The position numbers and the translations under genes were made by a program. A stretch of DNA of 64,000 nt, from the NCBI RefSeq assembly GCF_963662255.1, contig NC_085067.1, positions 9,447,148-9,511,147 on the forward strand, in the 5' to 3' direction. The stretch's first letter is position 1, and the number at the start of each line of letters is the position of its first letter. Below the pieces are notes generated by a model that saw only the letters and a program-made list of their open reading frames with translations, did no database searches and was not told where the DNA came from. Positions 45,560 through 57,997 of this stretch are shown here, piece by piece. Source of the stretch: Cinclus cinclus (taxonomy: Eukaryota > Chordata > Aves > Passeriformes > Cinclidae).

Positions 45560-46085
45560 GCCAAGACTAAATAATGAGCCCAGAGCTGTGCCCTTTGGTA
45601 GTGTGATACCTCATTACCCACGAGCGGCCTCCATCTGCCCTCATGGCTGCACAGGGAGCCATTACGATTATGATGGAAATCTCAGAAGCCATTACCAAGA
45701 TGCAACAGAGGGCCTACTGCAGACAGCCTAATGGACTAATTTGTAATTGGGAGAGGGAAATGACTTAGCGAGCTCAGGCTTGGTTTTGATGAGTGTGGAA
45801 GTGCGCATGCTAAATGTGATAAATGAACAGGAATGCTTGTTTGTGCAGTGGGTTTTACAAGGCCTTCAATCTCTCCTGGGGATCGGAGGCGTGCTGACAA
45901 GTCTTGAGAAGCGAGGAGGAAAGGGCTCAGGGGAGGCGAGGGAGATGCAAAGAGAGTAGCTAAGGATAAATCGGTGAGGAAAACTAATGGCAATAAAAAC
46001 CCAAGGAAATGGCTGCGTCTGCCAGGAAAGCAGTAATTAGGATGCTTTTTGCGTGCATATCTTTAGCTATTAAAATCAAAAATGA
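45560..46085. promoter_or_regulatory. Candidate conserved intronic enhancer
   Basis: It contains scattered CpGs (cacgagcggcc, attacgatt, gtgcgcatgc, gatcggaggcg, ctgcgtctgcc, tgcgtgcat) together with homeodomain-type cores (ctaatttgtaattg, cagtaattagg, agctattaaaatc). No repeat is recognised. A 74-codon frame over the left part has no known domain. The role is inferred. Confidence 0.4.
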
Positions 46086-46278
46086 GTGTGCACCATGGCA
46101 TTTACTAAGTTAAAAAAGAAGAAAAGAAAATACCGTGTAGAATGAAAGGCAAGTAGTGTTTTAAACCTGCAGCTTCTGTCCAAAAGTGCAGCCATATCTA
46201 TGATCAAGCCCATTTTCTGAGCAGAGTGCTGGTGTGACAGAAGGGATTCCTTCACTGAGGATCCTTCACAAAACTCTG

Positions 46279-46400
46279 CCTCATCCCTGGAAGTGTTCAA
46301 GGCCAGGCTGGATGGGCTTGGAACAACCTGGTTTAGAAGGGGATTGTAACTTGATGATTTTAAGGGCCCTTCCAACATAAAACACTTTATGGTGATTCTA
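46279..46400 (+). mobile_element. CR1 LINE 3' end fragment
   Basis: Reads gaagtgttcaaggccaggct, ggatgggcttggaacaacct and gggcccttccaacataaaac, a sense CR1 tail of about 120 bp. Confidence 0.88.
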
Positions 46401-47678
46401 ACAGAAGCTAAATAGCTGCAGTGGGAAGGTCCCCAGGCTTTTCCCCTTGCAACACAAAAGTTAGAGAGAGTAATTGTCCCCAGAAAGACCAGAGGAGAAC
46501 GTTGGAACCTGATTCTGGGTGCTGCCCCAGCTCTGTGGAGGCTGAGGGAGCTTTGGTTTGAGATCTGCAATCTGCAGGAAACATCAAGAAAATGCATCTC
46601 CCAGGGTCTCTGCTGAGTTTTGTCTGGAAGAACCTTTTGGGGTGTTTTTTTTTTTCCTCAATCTGTTCCACCATTGTGATGCAAGAACATGTGCATTTGC
46701 CCTGAGTTTTGTGTCAGATCTCTAGTTGTAAGGATTGCCTGGAATAACACATGCACAAAGATTCACACTGCATGGGGCCCAGATGTTGGGTTTCCTCCTG
46801 TAGTTTCACTTATACCAGGACAGGATTCACACCAGTCACTTTTAAGTTTATGCTTCGGTGTGTTGTGTAAGGTTCTTGTGCAGTTTTTTGCTGTGATTAG
46901 AGTTAATTTCTCTCTGGTTTAATATCCTTTGTCTGTTTGAGGCTCAGAGATGGGGAGAGTGGTGAGAGCACCTCAGGATGTGCACAGGTAACCCAAGCCC
47001 TTGCAAAATAAACAGAGATGGTCAAAGGAGCACCATTATGCTGGAAATGCCCCACGTCCAGCCCAGTGATTGCGTTTCCTTCGTTGTTTTCCAGCTACTA
47101 AGGGAGATCCCAGAATGGCTCAGACCCACTGGACACTGCAACACATCCAGTGAATACTTTTGCATTTTTAGTCAAATGGCACTGTGGTTTATTTCCTTCC
47201 TCTTCTCCTCCTTTTCTCCCTGAGAGCATGTTACATGCCATTACTGCTAGACAAGGAATCATTTATGACATAAAGGTGCCAAGCTTTAAGACACTAAAGG
47301 TACAAACCATTATCTGTTATGAGCTATAGACTTTTCCAGTGTACTTCCATTTATCCTATCAAAGGGAAGATCATGGGCTGCTGCTGATGCCAGCACAGAG
47401 GTTGTAAATAAATCCAACTGCCATTCAGCAGGCCAAAGTTAGGAATTAATTTTGTTTTTTTGATCGTTGTTCTTGTTTACTTTTATTCTTGTTTGCAGAC
47501 AAAATAGAATAAAATGGGAGGGGAAAAGAGCAGAACTTATATTTTTTGTTGCCTAGAAAGACCTTGGTTCTGCCATGGAGTGAAGTCTGGGTTTCTGGAT
47601 GTTTGTGCCTGTCGCTGATTGCTCCTGATGTGACCGATGTGTTTTGGTGAGGGAGCAGCATGTGACTCCAGAGTGCTG
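46401..47678. other. Intronic sequence, no gene seen
   Basis: Includes an 11-bp T run at 46645-46655. No recognisable exon or repeat. Confidence 0.5.
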
Positions 47679-47860
47679 TTGGTGACTTTCCGACCCTAAG
47701 CAAATAATTTAATCTCTGAATATCTCCTGACAGAGTTTACAGTTCCATCTGTAAATAGGGGATGTTAACATTGTCCTGCTTGGAAGTCTGTCAAGAGGCT
47801 TTAATTCATCAATATTTGTGAAACACTTTGAGCTGCTGTATAAATACAAGTCATTAATCT
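47679..47860 (+). mobile_element. MIR-like SINE fossil, long copy
   Basis: The order of blocks matches the MIR/CORE-SINE sense strand. 'gaccctaagcaaataatttaat' stands for the gaccttgggcaagtcactt region; 'agttccatctgtaaatagggg' follows; then 'tttgtgaaacactttgagct' and 'gctgtataaatacaag' (tttgtaaagcgctttgagat...gcgctatataaatgc). At about 180 bp it is the best-preserved old SINE here. Confidence 0.75.
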
Positions 47861-48539
47861 GTCTTATCTAAAAGTCTATTGAGGTTCAATCTTAATACAG
47901 ACATATTCTAGATAACTTTGTTCCATCACTAACAATCGAAAAATCATTCTGAAACAAGTTTATGAAGGGTTCTGGTGAAGTTGAGTGCATGTTAAAAAGA
48001 AAATTTAAATCTCCTTAATGTTTTGACTGCGGTCATAAAGGAGGAATGTTGTTCTGCAGTAATTCATACCAGACCAGGGGACACAAAATCCCGTGCCTTT
48101 GGATTAACCAGTGTGCATAATGTGGAATGCACACCAGCTTCAGGGGGGTTGCTGGCCTTATGCAAGATGCAGGAAGAAAAGTATGTTATTTGAAGACCAG
48201 AGATAAAGAAACTACTTTCTTTTCACAAATTCACTCTGCTTTCTGTATATTCGAATAAGACCACAGAGATGGAGCCCTTAGGTAACAAAAAAGGGAACTT
48301 GTTCCTCCATGTGATTTCCCTCTATTGCCACTTGCTCCTTGTTGTCCCCATGTCCCTCCCTGGCTTTTCTTCTCACCAAAGTCAGTCCAGAGGCTGCAAG
48401 GATGTGCTACAGCTTTCGGTGTGGGGTGGAGAATTCATAAAACCCATATTTAGCATTGAGGCCCTTATGAACAAAGTCTTCAGTGCCTAAAGCTTCTGCT
48501 TTAATACTCTGGCTCTGTTGAGTATTGGACAATAATGTT
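47861..48539. other. Intronic sequence, no gene seen
   Basis: Ordinary intron. The frame at 48269-48490 has no recognised domain. Confidence 0.45.
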
Positions 48540-48720
48540 AAAAATAAAAATAAGAAATAGTTGATTAATCAAAATATGTACATGGAAGCTGACAGATATA
48601 GCCGGCAGTATTTGACCTCATAATTAAATTACTTGTAAATATGCATGGATATGTTAATGCCTTTACTGTCTGATTTCAAAGCATTCAGTTTTCAAGAAAG
48701 TGTCATTTTTATGAGTTACT
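48540..48720. promoter_or_regulatory. Candidate AT-rich conserved element
   Basis: A cluster of TAAT cores (gttgattaatcaaaat, cataattaaattac, gttaatgcc) lies next to a lone CpG (agccggcag). Composition-based evidence only. Confidence 0.2.
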
Positions 48721-51647
48721 GTTTTCATTGAGTGGATGTGTTCAACTAGACCTGCCAGACTGGGCTGTCTTAGGAGAGCTCCAAGGAGATCATGCACATG
48801 GGAGAAGCCCTCAGACACTCATGTCAGTCATTCACTCACATTTCCCCTCTCCACCACTTTATCTTTCCTTCTTTTTTCTGCTTTCCTTCTTTCCTGTCCT
48901 CCAGAACAGGCTTGCAGCTCCCAGTGAACTAGATCTACTGTTTTACTGATGCATGACCACCTCTCTCTCCTAAAAAGTGGAACTGGAGAGCACCACAATA
49001 GGTGTCTTCATTGTGCATAAATCTAAACAATCCTGATGAGCTTAATTATGCTATATTGACTTACACCAAATGAGAAATTAGCCTCTCCTTGTTGCCAACT
49101 ACACACATACATGAAAACATCCATTTTTTATTACAGTCTTCACATATGTGGTTATTAGAATTTCCCCTTTCCTTTTAGTCCTGTGTTTTACCAGGAGTCA
49201 CTCCAAGACCCTTGGTGTTTGTAATGTGGAGATTTATCTTGGCCTGTTTCCATGGTGACACCTAAAAATGAGTCATTTTGAGGTGCTGACCTGTCCTGTG
49301 TTATTTCATATGTGTGAAACATCAACATTTTTACTCCTTTGGTGTTTCCTCTGAACACAGAGGTACGTCAATGGTCAGAATCTTTAATAAATAGCCATGT
49401 GTGGGTGCTGTTTGTTCTGGGAGGATGCCGAGGTGGTAACAAAAGCATCACAGTTACACAAGGCACCTGGGAACAAGTAAAGGAGAAGGAAAAGAATGGT
49501 GCAGTACAAAGTAGCCTCTTCTCTCATAAATACCTGGCTGAGAAACAACTCGGTGGAATATAAAAGTATTACAGTGTGGATGTGGATGTGCGTGAGTGAT
49601 GGAGGGTCCAGCAGAAAGCTGGCTCTGAGACCTCAGTGCTAAACTACCTGAAGTGGAGAGGTTAGAGTTTATTCCCAGCTCTGCTTACTGGGTCATGGAG
49701 AGCAGCTGGAGCAGAAAATTGTATGCAGGAAGGAAGGTGAGGGCAAGGGGTAGCACTAGCTCTGGGGGCTGGAGGGAAACCAGGGCTGGGGTGCCTGTGC
49801 CAGAGTGGATTTCCTGGGAGGGAAGAGCCTGACCAGAGGGAAGGACTGGGAGCAGCGTTCAGGGGTCTTTGAAGAGAGCCAGTAAATGTCTGCATGGACA
49901 CAGTGAACTGCATGGCAGGGTAACACACATAGGAGGGCCCTTCTGCAGATATTACATACACACTAAGGAATATACATTTTTAATGACTGCAAATGGGATG
50001 GATCTCAACGTTACATTGCTTTTGTAAGACAGCAGCTCATTCCCTAGTGTTGGGATACTTCTGCCACACAGAAATAACTAAAGGAAGACTTGGGGTTTGC
50101 CACATTTTCCTCATTTAGCATATTCTGTGATTGTTCTCCATGATGGGATCTGTTCTCATTGCAGTTAATGGCTTCACATTCAGACTACCAACCTCAACAT
50201 TTTGCAGTATATATTGAATGTAGGTGATGTGCATATGTTTTCCCTTTTTACTAATTTAGACATTTTGGTTCGTCCAGGAATGGGACTAGCAGACAGTTCC
50301 TTTAAAAGAGAATGGGAAATGTGAGGTGTGTTGGAGGGGAGGCCCTAATTTTAAGTGCTAGTCAACTGCAACAACTGATAATCTGGAGCCTGTTCAAACC
50401 CATTTAGAGAACCGTTGAATTTTTAAGTGCCTTTTGATTCTCTCTTTCATTTATTTTAACTGATCTGCAGGGATTAGGAGCTTGGTAGGGGAACACCATA
50501 ATGCTTGCCAAAATGTGTGAATAATTAGAACACCAACAATGTGTGCCAGATAGGAGGGGAGTATTCACACTTCTGATTAGATTCACTGAAATACTGTTGT
50601 AAATCATGGCTGCCAAGGTAACTTTGAGCTCTGTGAAGTTCCTGCTGCCACAGGAGCCAGCTGTGGTGTGGCAGAGCAACCAGCTCCCTCCAGCAGTAGG
50701 TGGGCACATTTTGAGGAGCTGATTTGGTCAGCTCTCTGTGAGGCAGAGAGGGCAGAGGTTTGCAGGTTGGTGTCACACAGGTTGAGCAGACAAGTTTCAA
50801 TGCTAACACCTATGTGCTTACTACAGAAAATCAGGTGAATAGAGGACAGGTTACTGCTCAAAATCTGAGGGTTCACCAGCATTATGAGAATCTTTGCATT
50901 TCCCAGAACAGATTTTTGACAAATGTCAGTAGTAGGTACAATAGCCTGGGGGAAAAAAAGTGAGATAGGGTTTATCTGGTTTCCCTTTTCTTAATCCATA
51001 ATCCTCAGGGAGCTGCAAGGAAGAACAGCCTCTCCCTGATGCTCTGCAGCACTCTTGGACACAGCCAGAGTGCCATCCCAGTCCTGCCTCTGCTGCCCTG
51101 TGTTCACCTACAGGCTGCCTGGAGCAGTGGGTGGCCACCAGATTGCAGTGCTGGGCAAGCGTTTTACAGGCAGATCATAGTATTGATGCCAAAGGTGGAT
51201 TAAACTCCCAGATATCAAATTTTTAAAAATCAGACCTTCATAATTGTGTGCCTTTCCTTTCCCGTTTTCACACATTTGCTACATCAGAGTCAAGAGGAGA
51301 AAATGAGAGTCTGTGTCCCCAGATGAGGGGCTGAGTGAGAGCTGGAGCTCACTGGAGCATTAAATCATACCCACACAATGTGCAGCTCACCCTGTGATGT
51401 TAACAGGTGCTATGCTTGCCAAGGAGAGAAGCGCACCCCAGAGTTAAGGGAGAGGAATTCCATGTGAGTGAAGAATGGCCAGGACGATAACTCACACAGT
51501 CCTGGGAGTTCAGCTGCCCTTGAACTTTCTGCCCTGGGAGATGGAGCAGGGCCTGACTGTGCTGGATGGGCTGAACCTGCTGACTCGGCAGGGTCGATGG
51601 CCAGTGGGATCTGAGTCCTGGAGCCAGGAGGGACATCCCTGTCCTGG
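48721..51647. other. Long intronic stretch, no gene seen
   Basis: Ordinary intron. Sequence from about 51480 becomes GC-rich and may belong to the CR1 copy that I start at 51648. Frames at 49662-49961 and 50404-50882 have no recognisable content. Confidence 0.5.
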
Positions 51648-52170
51648 GGGCACCAGGCCCAGGGAGGGGATTGTCCTGCTCTGCTCTGGGCTGGGGCAGC
51701 CTCACCTCGAGAGCTGGGGCAGTTTGGGCACCACAGGGTAAAAAGGACATTCAACCATTAGGGAGCATCCAAAGGAGGCCACGAGGATGGGGAAGGGTGT
51801 GAAGGGAAGGGAAGCCATAGGAGGAGCAGCTGAGGGCACTTGGAATGTTCAGCTAGAGGAGACTGAGGGGAGACTCATCACAGTTACATCGTCCTCATGA
51901 CTGGAAGAGGAGGGGCAGACACTGATCTCTGCTCTGGGTGACAAAAATGGGACCTGAGGGAACAGCTGGAGCTGTGCCAGGGCAGGGTCAGGTTGGGTTT
52001 TAGGGAAAGCTTTTTCCCCCAGAGGGTGCTGGGCACTGCCCAGGCTCCCCAGGGAATGGGCACGGCCCCGAGGCTGCCAGAGCTCCAGGAGCTGCCAGGG
52101 ATGCCCAGGGAGGGATTGTTGGGGTGTCTGGGAGTGGGACTCAGTGACCCCTGGGGGTCCCTTCCACTCA
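51648..52170 (+). mobile_element. CR1 LINE 3' region, longest copy in the window
   Basis: In order it shows agggaggggattgtcctgct, aaaggaggccacgaggatgg, a tgagggcacttggaatgttcag-like block, cttctggtgacaa-like sequence and the shared tail tcaggttgggttttagggaa...ttggggtgtctgg...gggtcccttcc. This is the CR1 sequence from near the end of ORF2 into the 3' tail, in sense orientation. The left boundary is approximate. It has internal deletions and no intact reverse-transcriptase frame. Confidence 0.88.
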
Positions 52171-52866
52171 GAAGCAGCTGTGTGTCCTTGGCACCCACTC
52201 CAGGCTGGGATAACCCTGCACACCCCTTCCAGATGTCCCTCCTTCCCCTCCCTTTGGAGCTTCCTGTGTGAGGAGAGTGAAGCTCAGCAGCAGCAGGAGC
52301 CATGTCCCATCTCCCAGTTCCTGATTTCTCCAGCCTGCTGCCTCCATCAGGTCTGTAGCTATAGGCAAGCCCAGTTAAAGCCAGTCTGGATGAGCTGGGT
52401 GCAGGCTGAAAAGGGCACAGTAGATGGGCAAAGAGGTTTCTTAAGGGACAACCCTAAAAAATTTGTGTGGTATTTTCTTTTTTCCATAAAACACTCTAAA
52501 ACTGTCCTTTTAGCCGGCATAGCTCTATTCAGAGCTGTAGTAGTGGAAGGTCCTGTAGAGTCAGGGCATCATCCATGGTAAAGGAGAGAACAAAAATTGG
52601 GTGAATACCATGATTTTAGTAACCACATGGAAGTATCTACGAAATTTGATTGAAAGGAGGGAATTTTTGTGTTGCCATTTCAATGATTTACCAATTTTAT
52701 AAATTTTGCCTACCATTAATATGAAGCTTTTGGTTTTATGCTTTTAAATTATCGTTCTTTAATCAGTTTTAGTTATGCGATATTCCTATTTTTAATGTGC
52801 CATTTTCTTATTTTTTCCTCTTAATTTCCCTTTTTGTAAGTGGATCACTTGAAGCCCAGAAATTTT

Positions 52867-52916
<50 letters not shown>

Positions 52917-53956
52917 ACTCAGTTCTAGATCCATCTTTCTGAAAGTTTAGATTGATGGTAAGGAAAAACACCTTTCAAAATCAGAGCTGTTTGTTATCCC
53001 AGCATTTGCAGAAGCCAGTGCAGCACATGTGAGTAGGGCAAGGTTTGTGCTGCTGCAGAAACAGCTTTGTAGCCAGTGCAGTCGGTGAGACACAAACCCC
53101 CTTTGAAGTGCAGCAGCAATCCAGAGTACAAGGGTGAAGGATTGGGAAACAGGACATGACAGAGGATGGCTTGTAAGCCAAATGGAATGGAGAAAATGAG
53201 CAACAGATGAGGGATGTAAAGAGAGGGGAGAGACACATCAAAATCACCTAACCATCCCTGATGCCTTTAGAAATGGAGAGAGACAGGAGAAATAATACAT
53301 ATGACTCCCTTTAAATCATAAGAATTGTTTTTCACAATTCAGTGGAAGTCTGAAGGAGATTTCTGTGGAAGGCTGGGAGCCTTGTGATGTCCTTGAGAAC
53401 GCCTCGGCACAGATTAACATTTGATGTGGGGAGAGAAAATACCTTCAGCAGTGCTTGGCCTTTTAACTGCACAGACAGCTGGTCACACGGCGAAGGTGTT
53501 CCTCTGTGAAAGGTCACAATCAATACCTGGCATCTTTGGGGCCATGTCCCCTCTCCTTTGTGCATCCTGTACCCAGTTCTACCTGTCAAAACCAGTTGAA
53601 CAAATTACAGTTCGTGTTGCTGCTGGAAGCCGAGTCTCTGCTCTGCTCTGCCATTCCTGCCTCCCCACCTGCTGCAGGTGCTCTGAGCTCTGGGGGATTG
53701 TTTTTGTGATGTTGCACAGAGCCTGAACTGGCTCATGGAAATACTTGGATGGGTACAAATTTGGTATCCAGACATCTGATTTCTGACAGCAATAAATCAG
53801 TGAGAGGTTTTCCTGTTTGACTTCCTGTTGACTTGATGTTGTCCATACCAAGAAAGTAGTCTTGGAAATGTCCAATTAAAGACTTTTTCCCCTTGTGAAT
53901 GTCACAGACTGAGTGTTGGCAGCTAGAGAGGACAAAAAGAAGCTCCCCTGACGAGC
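52171..53956. other. Intronic sequence, no gene seen
   Basis: Holds the GATA microsatellite. Frames at 52981-53247 and 53332-53726 have no recognisable content. Confidence 0.5.
52867..52916. repeat. (GATA)n microsatellite
   Basis: 50 bp, 12.5 uninterrupted GATA units. It is long and pure, so likely polymorphic in length. Confidence 0.97.
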
Positions 53957-54060
53957 AGGTCTGTGGTAGGTGCCTTTGGGTGGAGGTATTTTTCCAGCAG
54001 TCACTGACAGGACGCTGGGCTAGATGGACCCTTGGTCCCACTCCCAGCAGCTCATGAGGT
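53957..54060 (+). mobile_element. Ancient CR1 3' end of turtle/crocodile type
   Basis: It reads tcactgacaggacgctgggc, then tagatggacccttggtccca. From memory this corresponds to the widespread sauropsid CR1 end (cactgtcagagacaggatactgggctagatggacctttggtctgacc). This tail differs from the bird-type CR1 tails elsewhere in the window and is presumably an older insertion. Confidence 0.7.
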
Positions 54061-54947
54061 GCATCATCCTCCTTTTCCATACTGATCCATGTGAAAGGAG
54101 GGCTAGAAATCCTGAAGAAATGGAAATTAATTTAAAATGGTGCTTTAAAACAATTATTCTTAATTGAATAAATTTATACATTGCAAGAATGTACCTTACG
54201 TATTTCCAAAGATTTATGGGTCTGAGCCTTCCCTGCCAGCAGTGTAAATTAGGAGTGATTTTGCTCCAGTTGTGCTAGTCTGAGTTAATCCTAAATGGAG
54301 ATAGACTCTATGGCCTAAGTGTGTAGCTTTTCTAAGGGAGGCATGAGAGTGACAGTCCTAGCAAAATCACTTTAACAACTGGATTTTACAACTGGCACCT
54401 TTTAAAACCCCAGCTCATCTGAGATCACATTTTATACAGCAAAAGGTACTTGCTGGCCTGTCCACTCACATTGGCAGCAGCTCGAGTTGCTAAGGATGAT
54501 GGAGCCTGGGGCTTTGCTGGTGGGGAATATTTTCCACATCCCATCTGCATCCCTGTAGAACTTGACCATTAGTCAGGCTACTTCTAAATGATGCATCTCT
54601 TTTAGAGATTTCGGCTGATAACAAATGAAAGAGCTTTTTTTTTTTCCTTCCCTCATTATGCAGGCAGCTGTGTGACAGTGCTCTGACAAACTGTGTTATC
54701 TCAGGCTTCCAGCTGCAAGCTGTTCTCATCAATACTGCTGTGAGCTCGTTCCTACTAACCCTTGTGCCTTTATGCCCGTTTTTATCAGAATTTAATTTTA
54801 ATGTGAGGACAGCCAAATATAATGCCAGATGTGGGAAGCAGATAGTTTCCTTTGTACAAGAACATAGCAGGGGAGGTCCTCTAAAGGACCGGCCACATGG
54901 TGTGTGGGGGGACTGGGCTGGAATCATTATGTTTAATTTCTGGGGAA

Positions 54948-54948
<1 letters not shown>
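54061..54948. other. Intronic sequence, no gene seen
   Basis: Contains an 11-bp T run at 54635-54645. No exon or repeat family is recognised. Confidence 0.45.
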
Positions 54949-55036
<88 letters not shown>

Positions 55037-55038
55037 TT
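54949..55038. repeat. Compound trinucleotide repeat ATT(18)-ACT(11)-ATT
   Basis: Eighteen pure ATT units (54949-55002) pass directly into eleven pure ACT units (55003-55035) and one ATT. The two blocks differ by a single T-to-C change per unit. Frames across it give poly-Tyr (+) or poly-Ser/poly-Asn (-), which are artefacts. Confidence 0.97.
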
Positions 55039-57836
55039 TTGCCATTTCAACCTTTACTCATATTTTCTTTGGCACTGAACTGGAAAGAGAAATTTAAAAA
55101 ACAACAGAAGATCTATTATTTAGGAGAACATAGAAAAGGCAATGTGCATCCCTGGTCCTGAGTTCACAGTGTGCAAGGAGTGTTCAGATTGCTTTTATCC
55201 TGACTCTTTTCAGCTGGTCTGAAGAACCAAAGGAAACTGAAAAACAGCTGCAGGAAAATCTTGTTTTACATCTACTGAAATCACTATTTCTGAAAATGTG
55301 ACCTTGTTCCCCCAGCTAGAGCACCCAGCCCAGGTAGGGAAGGTACCAGGAAATCTGTGTAGACTCAGGACACAGAAGGACAGAATCCTTCTCCCTGTAG
55401 CACTGGGCTGTTTTTCTGTTTACAGCACAGAGCTGGATTTTGACAGAGAGGCTGAATGTTGTTGAAAAATCAGTTCCAGCTTTACTCAATTGCAAGGGAA
55501 AGGAACCAAGCTGAAACCAAGTTGCCCTTTACAATATTTATTCTAATCAGAATAAAAAACAGTGTAAGAGAAAAATGTCTCTTTATCCTCATATTTTAGT
55601 CCTCCTTGTCATCACTAGAAATGCGGAGGCCTCCAGACCTGTGGGTATTTACTGGTACCTGGAGGGATTTGTTTGGTGTAGGTGTAGGTGTGTCAGCCCC
55701 ATCTGCCCCAGCCCAAACCAGCCTCACACAGCTTGTGTGTGCCTTGAGTTTTGGGTTGGCACTGCCCAGGTTCTCCTCAATCAGCACTAACCTTCCTAAA
55801 TGAGTGGTATGCAGGATCATGTTTGACTTCTGCTGACCCTGGAGCTTTTCACGTGTTTTTAACTCATTTATGACACTGAGCAACCCCTCACTGCACTTCA
55901 GCAAATCAAATTACAGTCCCAAAAGAATTCATTTCATGCTCTTGAGTGATAGAGTAATTTATTACTTCAGGAATTCTTGTAATTTAGTGCTCTATTTAAG
56001 TAGTTCAAGTCAAATTAATAGGAGGGTTTTCTTTAGAAGCAATGTCATCTATGCCTATATATAGAAAAGCTATCATGTTAATTAGGTTTATACTATTTTA
56101 AAATAGACACACAAACGTGCAGACGTTTGTATTGTTTTGGGTACATAATGCAGGCCCCATTGGCCCAAACTACTGCTTTGCTCTTGCAGCTTCACCCTCT
56201 CAGAGATGCGCGCACACATCCCTTTGGCCAGGGAAAATCCACTTGTGTCTAACAAGGAGAGTGGAATAAGATGTACGTTTATTGAATAAGGGAGGAAAAA
56301 TCACATTAACCCCATAAAATACACAAGGCACACACTGGGAAGACCTTCTTTACAGCTGTTGTGGAAAAATATCTGTTCTTGTCAAAAGCTGTCCTGCACT
56401 GCCGGTGAAAAGGTATTAGGTGCAGGTGTCAAACATGGCTAATGAGGCATGAGGAGTAGACAGCCAAATAACAGAGATTATAGGTACGGAGGGTTGTGAA
56501 TGAAGTGTGAATAGCAGCCAGGATGTATGACTGACACAGAAAAGAGGAGAAGACAGGCAAGAAGAAAGAAGATACATCACTCACTTAAGGAGGATGGACA
56601 TTTTGAATCACTTGATTGATATCTTCCATCCAGTAATCCTACAACTTTTAAGATCTACATTTAAAAATAACCTAAATTGTTCCTCCAAGAAATCATGAGT
56701 TTATTATAGGTCTTCAGGGTATTTTGCTTAACTCTGAGAGCAGAGGAGAAACATAATAAATGGCTGTGTGTGTGTTGTATGAGCATGTCGAAAGTTTGGG
56801 CACACCGATCTGCACTGTCAAATCAACAGCCTGGTTATGAAGTTAGAAAAGTTTCAGGTAGCAGTACTTAAAACCCAAACTCTAACTCATTCCATTCCCA
56901 TCTGGAGGTAGATATGACGGCCAATTTTTAAGGAATTGTTTTGGGGAAATTGAATGTTCCTGATTTTTTTTTATTGCCCAGCCCTCCTCTCCATCTGTTG
57001 CTTTCTTCTGTTGGATGGAGTCAAAAAGTCTCTTCTTTATATCTAAACCATAAATCTACAATGCTTAAGATATGAGTAATTTTACAGATGAAATTTCAAA
57101 TGCTATTGGTCTTGTGAAAATGTCTGGACAGCCAACGTCAGACTTAAAGCCTTATCCCTGATATATTTCCATCTGAACAGAAAATTCCATGATGAGAAGC
57201 TGTTGTGCCTTTCTTTGGTCTCTGTCTAACTGAAACAGTGGGGTAATATTTGAAGTTTGTTTCCATAAGAAGGATACCTTGCCTCTTGGCTAAGAAAAAT
57301 AATTATCCTGCTCAGATAATTCATGCTGTTGGCACATTCAGAAACAGCCTGGGGGCTCAGGCTTGCTTCCTTTGAACTCTGTGGGAGTTTGGGGATTGAC
57401 TTGAATGGGAGGAGGTCCTTGGGCTCTGGGTATATTTTGTACCAGCCAGGTTTTTTTTTGGTTTGCTGTTGCCACTCAGAGCATCCATGGCCAAATGGAG
57501 CTTCAGATATGAGGCCCATTGGGTTTTCTTTACTGGCTAAAATGAGCAGAATTTAAACCTTAACGGACTTAGGAGGGGTGAAGGCAGAGACACCCAGTTT
57601 GTCCTGAACTAAACAACATGAAAGGATCGCTGTGACCGCTGCTCAGATCTGAGAGGTTCTGGTGAGGTTTGCAGAGAAAGACACACATCCCTCCTTCTTC
57701 CCATCCCTGCCTGATCCCAGTGCTGCTCCCCGGTCCTCGGGGATTGGTGGGGACCAGCAGGGGATGGGAATGGGTCGTATTTTACTTCAGATATTCCACG
57801 AGTAATTGCCTGACTGAACATAGCAGCATTTTTTTC
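55039..57836. other. Intronic sequence, no gene seen
   Basis: Ordinary intron. No recognisable exon, repeat family or CpG-rich block apart from a short gatgcgcgcac at about 56205. Confidence 0.5.
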
Positions 57837-57905
57837 TTTTTTATTTTGTTTTTGGTTTTTTTTTTTTTTTTTTTGGTTGGTTGGTTTTGGTTGTTTTTTT
57901 TTCTC
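57837..57905. repeat. T-rich low-complexity tract
   Basis: Includes T19 at 57856-57874 and GGTTGGTTGG. It gives a false Lys-rich frame on the minus strand. Confidence 0.95.
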
Positions 57906-57979
57906 CCCCACCTCGCTTTTCCCTTCAGGTTTTCAATACATGAATAACAAAAGTTATTTAAAACCAATAACAATAACAA

Positions 57980-57997
57980 CCCCCCCACCCCCTCCCC
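57980..57997 (-). other. Potential G-quadruplex motif on the minus strand
   Basis: The plus strand reads C7-A-C5-T-C4, so the complementary (template) strand has runs of 4, 5 and 7 G separated by single bases. The 7-G run can supply two G-tracts. It sits at the left edge of the candidate enhancer that follows. Confidence 0.5.

Noticed and set aside
54490..55097. Poly-Ser/poly-Asn (minus) and poly-Tyr (plus) frames
   Set aside because: They are produced by the ATT/ACT trinucleotide repeat. No other protein-like content is seen.
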